Shown: positions 34,523 to 43,434, counted from the stretch's first letter. The stretch is DNA of 64,000 nucleotides from Prosthecochloris marina (GCF_003182595.1 NZ_PDNZ01000004.1:1-64000), one strand, 5' to 3'. Made by a program: numbers and translations. The notes: generated from the sequence alone by a model not told the origin.

Positions 34523-35764
34523 GCCTGCTTCCAATTCAGATTTGATCGCGCTGTAACTCTTGCAGGCCTCAATAAATCCTCCATACCAAATTGAAAGTGG
34601 ACATTTTGAATTTCTTGAAACTTCAAACTCACCATTTTCTTTTAAGTCTGCAATGTCAGGAGCGGCATTTTTATTGTGCTTTGTTGCCATTTCGTTTGCA
34701 TTTACTGCTATGGTTTTACAAAGATTTATAGCCCACTCATCGTACCTAAACTGCATTGGATCCTGATCATCAGGAGCCCAGTCAATTATGACTACCGGTT
34801 TATTTCGATCCCCCCTTCTTATTGTATGTAGAGAATTATTTAGGTGGAAATCGTTGAACCCATAGCCCAAAAATAGAAACGCATCAGCCTTAGCTGAAAT
34901 TTCATCAATTCTTGAGTAATAAGTTCTGAACGGCGACCTCTGAATTTGATTAGTTTTTCCATAACCAGCAACAATTACAGAGGTTGGCATGCTTATGCCC
35001 TCAGAGTTACCTTGGGAATTTCTACCTAAGGAATTATCACTAAATGTAGAATTTAAATCAGCATTCCACTTGATAGCGTGCATATCCAGCCCTTCTCCTT
35101 GCATGTCAAAGTGGACTGATCCGTGTAAGTGATATATTAACTCCCAGTCAGATCTTTCATAAATACTAACAGGATAAAAAGTCCCGTTATCATCGAATCC
35201 AGTAAAAAGATGAGGACAAGCTTGCGTTATAAGGTCATCATAGTTTAGAGTTATAAACGCAACATCATAGTCGCTGTTTAGCTGATTAATAAAATTTTCA
35301 AAAATCTGGAAATATATCTTTTTGCTCTCTTTAGAAACCTTGCAACGCTCTCTAAACTCATCTATCAACTTATCTACCAGTCTATAGCAAAGTTGCCTAA
35401 GATCATCACCACTAACAAATTTATTGCCTGCATCTAACTTTAATTTTGGTAGTTTTTTCAACTCACAAAAAGCATTCATAGGCAGACTGTAATTATCATC
35501 TCCAAGAGCGGCTGATAGTTGAAGTATCACATATAGAATTTCTTCATAGTTTGATTCCTTACATAATCCTTGCTTTGGGTTTTTGCTGTAATAACTGTTG
35601 ACTTCATCCCTTATATAACAATACAAAGTTTTATCTTCATAATTAGCTAGCTGATACCCATCTTTTGCCCACTCAGTAAACAAGAGATCGACACCTCTTA
35701 CACTAGGCATTCCTAACTCAATCGAAGCACCAGCTCCAATAACAACCATTAGCTTTTTTTTCAT
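34517..35764 (-). CDS. SIR2-domain protein (predicted NAD-hydrolysing defence gene)
   Basis: A 415-residue protein with a SIR2-like fold: nucleotide loop VIGAGASIELGMPS (about 8-21), the ITLNYDD segment, the catalytic-type histidine in LIYHLHGSVHF, and FLFLGYGFNDF, the late motif of the SIR2_2 family. Such proteins occur as NAD+-depleting effectors in prokaryotic immunity (Thoeris ThsA, DSR, SIR2-Argonaute systems), but nothing here proves which type. About 120 C-terminal residues are not assignable. The next gene downstream on the same strand encodes a TIR-like protein, another NAD-directed fold. Both are separated by an attC-like site. Confidence 0.85.
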   Translation of the reverse strand: MKKKLMVVIGAGASIELGMPSVRGVDLLFTEWAKDGYQLANYEDKTLYCYIRDEVNSYYSKNPKQGLCKESNYEEILYVILQLSAALGDDNYSLPMNAFCELKKLPKLKLDAGNKFVSGDDLRQLCYRLVDKLIDEFRERCKVSKESKKIYFQIFENFINQLNSDYDVAFITLNYDDLITQACPHLFTGFDDNGTFYPVSIYERSDWELIYHLHGSVHFDMQGEGLDMHAIKWNADLNSTFSDNSLGRNSQGNSEGISMPTSVIVAGYGKTNQIQRSPFRTYYSRIDEISAKADAFLFLGYGFNDFHLNNSLHTIRRGDRNKPVVIIDWAPDDQDPMQFRYDEWAINLCKTIAVNANEMATKHNKNAAPDIADLKENGEFEVSRNSKCPLSIWYGGFIEACKSYSAIKSELEAGS

Positions 35765-35808
35765 TTATTCTTTCATCTATGTTCATTCTGTGATTCGTAA
35801 CTGGTTGC

Positions 35809-35870
35809 AACTAACGGCCGATTTGCTTTCGGACTAAGCCGACCGGGGGAATTGCATCCCTAACCCCTTG
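35809..35870 (-). mobile_element. Possible half of an attC-like site upstream of the SIR2 gene
   Basis: On the minus strand GTCGGCTTAG, then CGGCCGTTAGTTGC resembles the right half of an attC (right box GTTAGTT at 35809-35815). No matching left box (xxxxAAC) is found after the CoiA-like gene. It may be a broken site where a cassette was lost. Weak evidence. Confidence 0.3.
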
Positions 35871-35977
35871 CCGAAACGAACGTGAACGTCTCCGCTGATC
35901 TGGTAACCATTATCCAGCCTTTCGGAATACATCTCACTTTCTGTTGTAGAAACCACTTCATTCTACCATTATAGGTT

Positions 35978-36790
35978 TTAAAGACGTCTATACCGTCTTT
36001 TCCTTCTGCTGGTGTGTCCATCAAATCTTGGCAGTGCCCGAGTTCGAGTATGTGTGTTTGCCGCTTGTTGTTTGAGCTCCCCTTTTGTTATCTCTGTGTG
36101 AATTGGCTGAATAATATCATCAAAGAACTTATCGAAGTTATCACTGTTAAATAACTGAATAAAGCTAGCGCGTGAAAATGGGGACAGGTAGGCACTGTGT
36201 AATGGTGTTTTAGGAAATAAAAACCAAAGCATTGACTGTGCAACATCTTTCGTAGTTTTGAAGTCAAAAAACACTAAAGAATTATTATGCCATTCTTTTA
36301 ATAGCCTGCATTCATCTGGAAAGTATGTTCTTATAATAGGAACATTTGTAGGAAGTGGTTTGCTTTCTTCCAGCATTTTCTCAAACTGCTTTTTATCTAT
36401 TTTTCTTCTTGTTCCATCCACAACCCAAACCAGTTTCTGATAAAAATTATTTCTGGATAGACGTTCTTCAGGATTTAGAAGGGAGTGTTGAAATTCAAGA
36501 ATCCATCCACTTTGTGTCTTAACATCAGCTATGTGCTTTTCGCCACTTTGATCAAAATGAACTACTTCTTGCCACTCTATAGGAAAATTAGCCTTCCATG
36601 AGCGATGCCATTCAGTTTCATTTTCCCACCATTTGTCACAGTTTCGATTACCCTTGTGAGACCAATGATTTACTTTCAACTCGCCACATTTAGCAATTAA
36701 TTCAGCACCACAACTCGGACAAACTCCCTTAGCGCCTTTAGTTGCTTCAATTTTCTCATCATTCAAAAGTGCGTATTTCATTTGAAACAT
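35978..36790 (-). CDS. CoiA-like nuclease-fold protein
   Basis: A 270-residue protein from ATG 36788-36790; alternatives are ATG 36781 and TTG 36808. A zinc-ribbon-like start (VCPSCGAELIAKCGELKVNHWSH) is followed by the CoiA-type restriction-fold block (ENETEWHRSWKANF, HIADVKTQSGWILEFQHS). Glu-Trp-His, Asp and Glu-x-Gln fit a PD-(D/E)xK-like active site. CoiA is needed for competence in Gram-positives; homologues elsewhere are stand-alone nucleases in mobile regions. The C-terminal end is Arg-rich. It lies upstream of the SIR2 gene on the same strand, and a defence role is possible but not shown. Confidence 0.75.
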   Translation of the reverse strand: MFQMKYALLNDEKIEATKGAKGVCPSCGAELIAKCGELKVNHWSHKGNRNCDKWWENETEWHRSWKANFPIEWQEVVHFDQSGEKHIADVKTQSGWILEFQHSLLNPEERLSRNNFYQKLVWVVDGTRRKIDKKQFEKMLEESKPLPTNVPIIRTYFPDECRLLKEWHNNSLVFFDFKTTKDVAQSMLWFLFPKTPLHSAYLSPFSRASFIQLFNSDNFDKFFDDIIQPIHTEITKGELKQQAANTHTRTRALPRFDGHTSRRKRRYRRL

Positions 36791-37048
36791 CTGATAGAGT
36801 TCGTTCAATCACATACCTTGCCAGTCTTGTATCTGTCCCCGAGACTAGGAGACATCGTTGATGAGCTTTAAAAGCGTGCGATTCAAAAAACCATATGGCA
36901 AAGCTTGCAGTTGTAACCATAACCGTCTTTCCATCTCAGCCAGTAATATCAGCATTTGGGGAAGTTGTTCCGTAACCACAATAAAAAACACAGACGCACT
37001 AAACGCCACGTCAACAACTTATTGGGATTTTAGAATACCGCCCCCAAA

Positions 37049-37522
37049 CTACTGGTATTTGGCAGACGTAATAAACTCTCCGAAAGCTTCGCACCAAACA
37101 ATAACGCTCGTGAATTTCGAAGGATCGATATCTGGCGGGACTTCCAACACAAAGTTCTCGAATGTTTTAACATCGCCCACGCGAACCATAGTAGACTTCA
37201 AACGATTGAAGTCTGCTTCGGTCTCGACGAATTCCGGAGAAAGATAGAGTTTGTAATCTGGACCAGGCGCCAGCCGGCCCGTAAGGGAAATGTACTTGGG
37301 GCCAACCGAAACCGTACCTTCTCCCCAATGCAAAGCATCACTGCCTTTCAAATCTCTTCGGAATTGAGCTGTATACCTTGCTTCCGAGGACACCTCCTCT
37401 ATTGCAGCTTCGCTTGGCGCAGACTGGGCAATAAGAATAGGTAATGTATAGATGCCGACCCCGAATCCCAAGACGCCTACGGCAAAGTGCGTTACGATCA
37501 GTAATACCACGCGTATTTTCAT
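37049..37522 (-). CDS. DM13-domain protein
   Basis: A 157-residue secreted or membrane-anchored protein. The N-terminal hydrophobic stretch (about 5-30, VVLLIVTHFAVGVLGFGVGI) is an anchor or signal. The rest matches the DM13 domain: FRRDLKGSDALHWGEGTVSV, then LTGRLAPGPDYKLYLSPEFV and the end SVIVWCEAFGEFITSAKY with its near-terminal Cys. DM13 is proposed to act in electron transfer or redox chemistry through this Cys. It stands alone, with about 260 bp of unassigned sequence downstream and 500 bp upstream. Confidence 0.85.
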   Translation of the reverse strand: MKIRVVLLIVTHFAVGVLGFGVGIYTLPILIAQSAPSEAAIEEVSSEARYTAQFRRDLKGSDALHWGEGTVSVGPKYISLTGRLAPGPDYKLYLSPEFVETEADFNRLKSTMVRVGDVKTFENFVLEVPPDIDPSKFTSVIVWCEAFGEFITSAKYQ

Positions 37523-38022
37523 GATTTCAACCTGTTATGAGTTTTTTTCTATGCCTCACTTTTTTTCCGCACTACAAAATTCCTTGTCACCTGTTAATAA
37601 TATACAGCACAAACACTTTTTTCGGATCAAAACTTCTGCATTCTTCTGGCACACAGGCAGGTTCTGACGCCTTTTATACCAGTTATTCAGCAGTTGCAGA
37701 TTTGCTGTTACTCTCTGTGAGTGAGCCATTCTCTATGGTTCAGCGATCAGCAGAATAAAGGCCATATACTTTGCAAGCCCGATGGCACACAAGCTCTTCG
37801 TTTGAGTTTCATTATGCAATTGCATTACCTCAAATCAACAACATCCTTTGGAACGAAAAAAGTTCTACAACTTACAGGCACGGTGTCTCTATTAATTGTC
37901 ATGAGCGTCAGGAGTACGAGGCGGACGGAGCACAGAAACCGGAGTGTACAAAGAGCACATGAAGATTTTGGGCACCGACCAACGAACTAATCACGACACG
38001 AAATAAATTATTAGAGGTACCG
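37523..38022. other. Intergenic stretch without identifiable gene
   Basis: These 500 bp separate the DM13 gene from the end of the methyltransferase gene. Short open frames on both strands lack family motifs and ribosome sites. I see no tRNA, IS fragment or attC-like site. It may be decayed cassette sequence. Confidence 0.4.
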
Positions 38023-38901
38023 TCATGGCTTTTCAGCATAAGAAAGAACATAATCCAGTCCAGCATAGACACTGTCAGCAGAGCGATTGAATGTTGATTG
38101 CGCAAGCATCTTTGCCAGAGGAGGCAGCTTGTCGACAAACGTCCGGTCTCTTGACAGATACTCATGAAGAGGCATATAGACATCGTCACGTATTGACTTG
38201 ATATCAGTATTGACAAATCCGGCTTTGGAGAGTTTGTTATCGTAGGATGGGATCAAATAGTAGTTTTCTTGCGGAATATTGAATTTACCTGCCACAAGGT
38301 TCCATGAAATCCACTGCTCTATTCGCCTGAAGAGATTATTGGAGTTTTTTGTTGGTAAAATGTCAGCTGTCACAAGCCTCCCGCCCGAACGCAGAACGCG
38401 GAACGCTTCCTTGAAAAAATCCTCACGGGTTCGATAGTGGAACGCGCTTTCCACGGAAACGACCAGATCAATGGATTCATTGTCAATCGGCATCTCTGTT
38501 GCCGAGCCTTCCCGTAAATCTATTGATTCTCCGAGTCCCGCATCAGCAACATTCATCCGGGCTCGCTCAACCTGAGATTTCGTAATATTCAGCCCGATGA
38601 TTTTTTCAGGCTTCATGCTCCTCGTCCAGAGAATATCCTGATCGCCAAAACCGTATCCGCAGTCCAGTACGATATCACCCAGGCCCATGCCCCCTCTTTT
38701 CGCCACCAGAAGCGCAAGCGCTTCACTGGCTTCATCAATGGTATCCACATCCCGCCAATAGCCAAGATTGAGATATAACGCATTCTCAGTAAGAGACGTG
38801 GTGCCAATCAGATCATAGACTTCCGTTGTCTTCAGCCCATGAAACGGATTGAAAAGCCAATTCAGATATTCAAAAAAACGACCGATCGTGTTGTCTGACA
38901 T
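38023..38901 (-). CDS. Class I SAM-dependent methyltransferase
   Basis: A 292-residue methyltransferase from the ATG at 38899-38901 (MSDNTIGRFFEYLNWLFNPF). The open frame continues 66 codons upstream without gene character. SAM-binding motif I is IVLDCGYGFGDQD, followed by EKIIGLNITKSQVERA, the acidic loop SATEMPIDNESIDLVVSVES and FREAFRVLRSGGRL-like motif III (KEAFRVLRSGGRLVTADI). It resembles the UbiE/small-molecule methyltransferase group. The substrate is not known. There is no operon partner. Confidence 0.85.
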   Translation of the reverse strand: MSDNTIGRFFEYLNWLFNPFHGLKTTEVYDLIGTTSLTENALYLNLGYWRDVDTIDEASEALALLVAKRGGMGLGDIVLDCGYGFGDQDILWTRSMKPEKIIGLNITKSQVERARMNVADAGLGESIDLREGSATEMPIDNESIDLVVSVESAFHYRTREDFFKEAFRVLRSGGRLVTADILPTKNSNNLFRRIEQWISWNLVAGKFNIPQENYYLIPSYDNKLSKAGFVNTDIKSIRDDVYMPLHEYLSRDRTFVDKLPPLAKMLAQSTFNRSADSVYAGLDYVLSYAEKP

Positions 38902-39456
38902 TGTAATTTTCCGTTTTCCGCTGAAGAAATCCGAATCCTGTTTACCGTCCGTCGAAAAGCATCTTAACCTCTGAATGCACTTGAATGTTCGGGTGCAGAT
39001 CGTTTTTGTTGAAAAAAAGGAGCGGATGTCCTTGCGTGTATAATGTATCAGACAACGTGACTCAGACAGAACGCCTGCAATAAACGGCGCGAAGAACATG
39101 CGTCTGGTGACCGCAGGGAACGAATTTGATTGCTTTATGAAACATTTGCCTCTGATAACCCCCTAGCTCGACAGTATTAACATGTGCATCGATTGTGAAG
39201 TACTGGAGTTTTTCCACGATCAGGGTATAGACTATCAGACAAACTCCATCCCCTCCTTTTTTGACCATGAACAACAGTACAAACAAAACCAAATACAGGG
39301 TTTCTATGGCATACTGCATTCCTGAGAAGTATTGGGATCACCTTGTCCGTCGATCATCAGAAAATGCATTTCGGAAACCGTCACGGTTTCTACATCTTTT
39401 GCCGTCGGCATTTAGAGAAGATTCAGCTCTTTTTTGAAATCAATTATTTTCAAACC
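38902..39456. other. Intergenic region with small hairpin
   Basis: These 555 bp lie upstream of the methyltransferase and downstream of the PhzF gene. A perfect 7-bp hairpin GAAACCG-TCA-CGGTTTC occurs near 39374-39390 and may end PhzF transcription. A minus-strand frame of 85 codons (39062-39319) resembles no family and is probably not a gene. Confidence 0.35.
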
Positions 39457-40239
39457 TCATATTGTTATGGTACCGGAACAATATGTCATGGCATTCCCTC
39501 CTATCGAAACCCTCTCCATTCTATCTTTACAAAACAGCTCTCCCCCGCGCCTGCTTAGCTGTAATGCACATAAGACTGGCTTGTCAAGGCGTTCGGCCCA
39601 ATAAGGAATTAAGGTGCAGTGTGCTGATCCTGTAACAGGATCTTCAGGAACACCGACGCGTGGTGCGAAAAAACGGGAAACGAAATCCGAACGGCTACCT
39701 GGCGCCGTAAGGATAAGCCCATGGTAATTCAGACGAGCAACCCCTTCTATATCTGGCTCGAGCTCCCTTACGGTCTGTTCGTCATCGAACACCACCATGA
39801 GATCACGGGCTGCTAAAACACACGATGGCACTATGCCTAATGCAGTTTCCAAACCATCCGGAACAACACATGGGGAGGGCTTACGAGATGGAAAATCAAG
39901 CCACAACAGCCCATCCCGTCTTTCCACTGATAAGCACCCGCTCTTGCTCATAAACATCACCTTTTCCGCGTCTTTATTCAAAACGTTGAAAATCAAGTGA
40001 GCGCTGGCAAGCGTTCCATGACCACATAGATCAACCTCGACCAAAGGAGAAAACCAGCGTATGTCGTAATCATTCTCTCTCGGTACCAGAAATGCCGTTT
40101 CTGACAGATTGTTTTCAGCCGCAATCGACTGAAGCAGTGCGTCAGGCAACCACTTTTCAAGCAAGCATACTCCTGCCGGGTTCCCGGAAAAAGGCCCACG
40201 TGCAAACGAATTGATTTGGTAAAATGGAATGTGCATCAT
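39457..40239 (-). CDS. PhzF-family isomerase-like protein
   Basis: A 260-residue PhzF-like protein. I start it at the ATG 40237-40239 (MMHIPFYQINSFA); a further in-frame ATG lies 15 bp upstream. Family features are the first strand QINSFARGPFSGNPAGV, the acidic catalytic region NNLSETAFLV (Glu), DLCGHGTLASAHLIF and the second-half counterpart VPEDPVTGSAHCTLIPYWAE. PhzF isomerises a phenazine precursor; most homologues have unknown substrates. No phenazine genes lie nearby. It is the last protein gene before the tRNA-Ser cluster. Confidence 0.9.
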   Translation of the reverse strand: MMHIPFYQINSFARGPFSGNPAGVCLLEKWLPDALLQSIAAENNLSETAFLVPRENDYDIRWFSPLVEVDLCGHGTLASAHLIFNVLNKDAEKVMFMSKSGCLSVERRDGLLWLDFPSRKPSPCVVPDGLETALGIVPSCVLAARDLMVVFDDEQTVRELEPDIEGVARLNYHGLILTAPGSRSDFVSRFFAPRVGVPEDPVTGSAHCTLIPYWAERLDKPVLCALQLSRRGGELFCKDRMERVSIGGNAMTYCSGTITI

Positions 40240-40365
40240 GTTTTTTTTCGGCAAGTCCGTGCATTATACGGTTTTCGAGTCCACACCCATCTATCATTCA
40301 ATGTTGTATTCCTGATTATACTCAATGGATCGGCAAGGAAAAAACGGATAAGGAGAATGCAGAAA

Positions 40366-40455
40366 GAGGGATTGATTCGCTGCGCTCACCCCGACAAGTC
40401 GGGGCGGACTCGCTTTGCTCGCCGTCCCGGCAGCATAGCTGCCGGTCGAACCCTC
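40366..40455 (-). repeat. Hairpin element flanked by split tRNA-Ser T-arm halves (copy 1)
   Basis: On the minus strand this reads GAGGGTTCGA, then a block of hairpins, then ATCCCTC: the T-arm of tRNA-Ser cut in its loop by about 70 bp. The inserted block contains CCGGCAGC-TAT-GCTGCCGG and CCCCGAC-TT-GTCGGGG (plus-strand 40389-40404), then GAGCGCAGCGAATC. It lies downstream of the intact tRNA-Ser(GCU) and its terminator. The same middle portion occurs in copy 2. Confidence 0.7.
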
Positions 40456-40493
40456 CTATCGGATTCTCATCACTCTCAGTGTAAAAAACAAAA

Positions 40494-40511
40494 CCCCGGA
40501 ATTTTCCGGGG
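40494..40511 (-). terminator. Intrinsic terminator of tRNA-Ser(GCU)
   Basis: Stem CCCCGGAA/TTCCGGGG with a 2-nt AT centre, followed on the minus strand by TTTTGTTTTTT. It lies 15 nt past the tRNA 3' end and is a clear rho-independent terminator. Confidence 0.85.
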
Positions 40512-40525
40512 TATTGTTTTTTATG

Positions 40526-40616
40526 CGGAGAGAGAGGGATTCGAACCCTCGATAGCCCTTGTTAGAACTATGACGGTTTAGCAAACCGTTGCCTTCAGCC
40601 GCTCGGCCACCTCTCC
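40526..40616 (-). tRNA. tRNA-Ser (anticodon GCU)
   Basis: A 91-nt class II tRNA. Acceptor GGAGAGG pairs with TCTCTCC (one G-U); the D-arm is of the Ser type (GGCCGAGCGGCTGAAGGC). The anticodon loop is TTGCTAA (anticodon GCU, reads AGU/AGC), with a long variable arm and T-arm GAGGGTTCGAATCCCTC. Discriminator G; CCA is not encoded. It is followed by a strong terminator. A truncated duplicate lies 200 bp away (40813-40889). Confidence 0.93.
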
Positions 40617-40647
40617 GATTATATTATCGATACAAAAGCTCATGAAG

Positions 40648-40671
40648 ATGGGTTCGAGCCCCTCTCTCTCC
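40648..40671 (+). repeat. tRNA-Ser 3'-end fragment in opposite orientation
   Basis: Plus-strand GGGTTCGAGCCCC followed by TCTCTCTCC looks like a tRNA-Ser T-arm and acceptor 3' strand, without the rest of a tRNA. Fragments like this remain after integration and excision at tRNA genes. Confidence 0.45.
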
Positions 40672-40732
40672 TTGACACTTCTGCTTTCAATGAACATTGT
40701 GCTCTTGCACACATTTTCCTCTCTTTAACCGA

Positions 40733-40822
40733 GAGGGATTGATTCGCTGCGCTCACCCCGACAAGTCGGGGCGGACTCGCTTTACTCGCCGTCTCAATGC
40801 CTGTCGGCATTGTTCGAACCCT
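40733..40822 (-). repeat. Hairpin element inserted in a tRNA-Ser T loop (copy 2)
   Basis: Shares about 55 bp of its middle (from ATTGATTCGCTGCGCTCACC through CGGACTCGCTTTACTCGCCG on the plus strand) with copy 1, but carries a different first hairpin, CAATGCC-TGTC-GGCATTG. It splits the T-arm of the tRNA-Ser copy at 40813-40889: GAGGGTTCGAA before it and ATCCCTCTC after it. This is direct evidence of insertion at the T loop. Confidence 0.72.
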
Positions 40823-40889
40823 CGATAGCCCTTGTTAGAACTATGACGGTTTAGCAAACCGTTGCCTTCAGCCGCTCGGCCACCTCTCC
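40813..40889 (-). pseudogene. Interrupted tRNA-Ser(GCU) copy
   Basis: A near-perfect duplicate of the first 77 nt of the tRNA-Ser(GCU) at 40526-40616 (acceptor 5' strand through variable arm to GAGGGTTCGAA). It is cut in the T loop by hairpin element copy 2; the remaining T-arm strand resumes beyond the insert at about 40733-40739 but the acceptor 3' strand does not match. It cannot give a functional tRNA. Confidence 0.85.
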
Positions 40890-40907
40890 AGTTGTCATTT
40901 TTATCTG

Positions 40908-40990
40908 CGGAGGATGAGGGACTCGAACCCCCAAGGCCGTGAAGCCGGCAGTTTTCAAGACTGCTGCATTACCAATTATGCTAATCCTCC
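40908..40990 (-). tRNA. tRNA-Ser (anticodon UGA)
   Basis: An 83-nt tRNA with perfect acceptor pairing (GGAGGAT/ATCCTCC), D-arm GCAT/ATGC, anticodon stem GCAGT/ACTGC and loop CTTGAAA, giving anticodon UGA. The variable arm of about 16 nt (GGC/GCC pairs) supports the serine class. The D-arm is unlike those of the two neighbouring tRNA-Ser genes. Discriminator G; CCA is not encoded. Confidence 0.88.
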
Positions 40991-41310
40991 GAAAAATATG
41001 TAAAGAACTGTTCCGTAGGGCACATAAGATAATCAATGAGTGGAAAAAGTCAAAAACAATAGTTTGAAATCGAAATTTCCTAAACCATCATAAATGCCAC
41101 ATATCCACCTAACAGTCGAGTGTTGCAAACTGTTTCGTAGTTCTTTTCTAGCTGTACAGCTTATATGTAATCCGAGACAGCCTCACAGCACCTCCTGGAA
41201 GAGAGGAAGGAGACAAATCATATCTTGGTTAGAATTTTAAAAGAATGCAGAAAGATCGTAAATCGACCGCTATTGGATTTGATTTTTTGACAAATCAGGG
41301 ATAACGGTCG
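40991..41310. other. Intergenic stretch between tRNA-Ser genes
   Basis: About 320 bp with no convincing gene, tRNA or IS sequence. It is AT-rich and probably contains the promoter of the tRNA-Ser(UGA) gene on the minus strand. I see nothing else here. Confidence 0.4.
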
Positions 41311-41393
41311 GAATTGATGAAACGCTCTGCGTTTCCCCCTTCGGGTTGACCTAAAGGTCAATCCCAGCGGCATGGGCCGCTGGTCGAACCCTC
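41311..41393 (-). repeat. Hairpin element next to a tRNA-Ser T-arm half (copy 3)
   Basis: On the minus strand GAGGGTTCGA is followed by three consecutive hairpins: CCAGCGGC-CCAT-GCCGCTGG, TTGACC-TTTA-GGTCAA and GAAACGC-AGA-GCGTTTC, then CATCAATTCC. It has the same position relative to tRNA-Ser(GGA) and its terminator as copy 1 has to tRNA-Ser(GCU). Most of the hairpin sequences are different. Confidence 0.6.
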
Positions 41394-41421
41394 TGATCGG
41401 GCTCGATCCCTCCCTCAGTGT

Positions 41422-41460
41422 AAAATAGAATGACCCGGTCAAGCCGGGTCATTCTATTTT
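41422..41460 (-). terminator. Intrinsic terminator of tRNA-Ser(GGA)
   Basis: A perfect 17-bp stem (41422-41438 with 41444-41460) around a 5-nt loop, with a GC core (GACCCGG) and A/T-rich base that supplies the T run on either strand. It begins 4 nt after the tRNA 3' end. Confidence 0.85.
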
Positions 41461-41463
41461 ATG

Positions 41464-41549
41464 CGGAGAGGGAGGGATTCGAACCCTCGAAGGCTGTTAA
41501 CCTTACCCGCTTTCCAGGCGAGCGCACTAGACCACTATGCGACCTCTCC
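41464..41549 (-). tRNA. tRNA-Ser (anticodon GGA)
   Basis: An 86-nt class II tRNA: acceptor GGAGAGG/CCTCTCC, anticodon stem CTCGC/GCGGG with loop CTGGAAA (anticodon GGA, reads UCU/UCC), long variable arm and T-arm GAGGGTTCGAATCCCTC. Discriminator G; CCA is not encoded. First of the serine tRNA cluster in transcription order. Confidence 0.93.
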
Positions 41550-41704
41550 ATTTTTTAGGGCAAGTAATGTACAATGTATTTTACTTTTTTAAAAGCAAGA
41601 GAAGAAGTTAAAGCAAATATTTCCTCCTCGGCGCCTTGTTCCAATTGTCTTTGAGCAGTCACTTTTGTAAATTGGCAAAACTTGCTTTAACCCAAATGAC
41701 ATAA

Positions 41705-43207
<1,503 letters not shown>

Positions 43208-43219
43208 ATCAAGACTGCA

Positions 43220-43245
43220 TGTTGATGTGTTGAATCGTTGAGTTG
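43220..43245 (+). repeat. TGTTGATGTGTTGAAT-type intergenic repeat (left copy)
   Basis: The sequence TGTTGATGTGTTGAATCGTT recurs in inverted form at 43402-43434 and as a direct, diverged copy at 33161-33183 (TGTTGAGGTGTTGATTCGTT). It lies directly after guaB. It is probably an intergenic repeat family. Confidence 0.6.
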
Positions 43246-43254
43246 TTTCAGTAA

Positions 43255-43274
43255 GGGCGAAAAATTTTTCGCCC
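43255..43274. terminator. Perfect 20-bp palindrome after guaB
   Basis: GGGCGAAAAA-TTTTTCGCCC with no loop bases beyond the symmetry centre, followed by CTACAA. It can terminate guaB transcription. It also belongs to an intergenic hairpin family that shares the CGCCCCTACAA flank with the element at 43378-43397. Confidence 0.65.
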
Positions 43275-43320
43275 CTACAAATCTCTGCCTACTGAAGACT
43301 GCCAACCCTCTTTCCCTACT

Positions 43321-43345
43321 TCTGTGCACGAAGTGCGCTACTCCA
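43321..43345 (+). repeat. CACGAAGTGCGCTACTCC repeat
   Basis: Matches 21971-21994 (22 of 24 positions), where it encodes the last residues of the TolC protein. Here it is intergenic. It contains the small palindrome GCACGAAGTGC. Confidence 0.6.
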
Positions 43346-43377
43346 TTCCTGTCTCTTGCCATCCAACCATAAAATAA

Positions 43378-43397
43378 GGCGGACACACAGGTCCGCC
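43378..43397. repeat. GGCGGAC hairpin repeat
   Basis: GGCGGAC-ACACAG-GTCCGCC followed by CCTACAA. The element has the GTAGGGGCGGACC...GTCCGCC form, a widespread intergenic hairpin type. It lies between guaB and the end of the chelatase operon. Confidence 0.6.
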
Positions 43398-43401
43398 CCT
43401 A

Positions 43402-43434
43402 CAATTCAACACATCAACAACTCAACAGTTCAAC
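43402..43434 (-). repeat. TGTTGATGTGTTGAAT-type intergenic repeat (right copy, inverted)
   Basis: Its reverse complement contains GTTGAGTTGTTGATGTGTTG, so it forms an inverted pair with 43220-43245. The two copies bracket the hairpin repeats between guaB and bchH. Confidence 0.6.

Noticed and set aside
39062..39319. 85-codon minus-strand frame upstream of the methyltransferase
   Set aside because: No family resemblance and no ribosome site; kept only as a note in the intergenic entry.
26000..41000. Integron integrase gene or tyrosine recombinase
   Set aside because: No frame in this region shows the R-H-R-Y recombinase pattern or the IntI-specific insert; the array has no integrase in this window.
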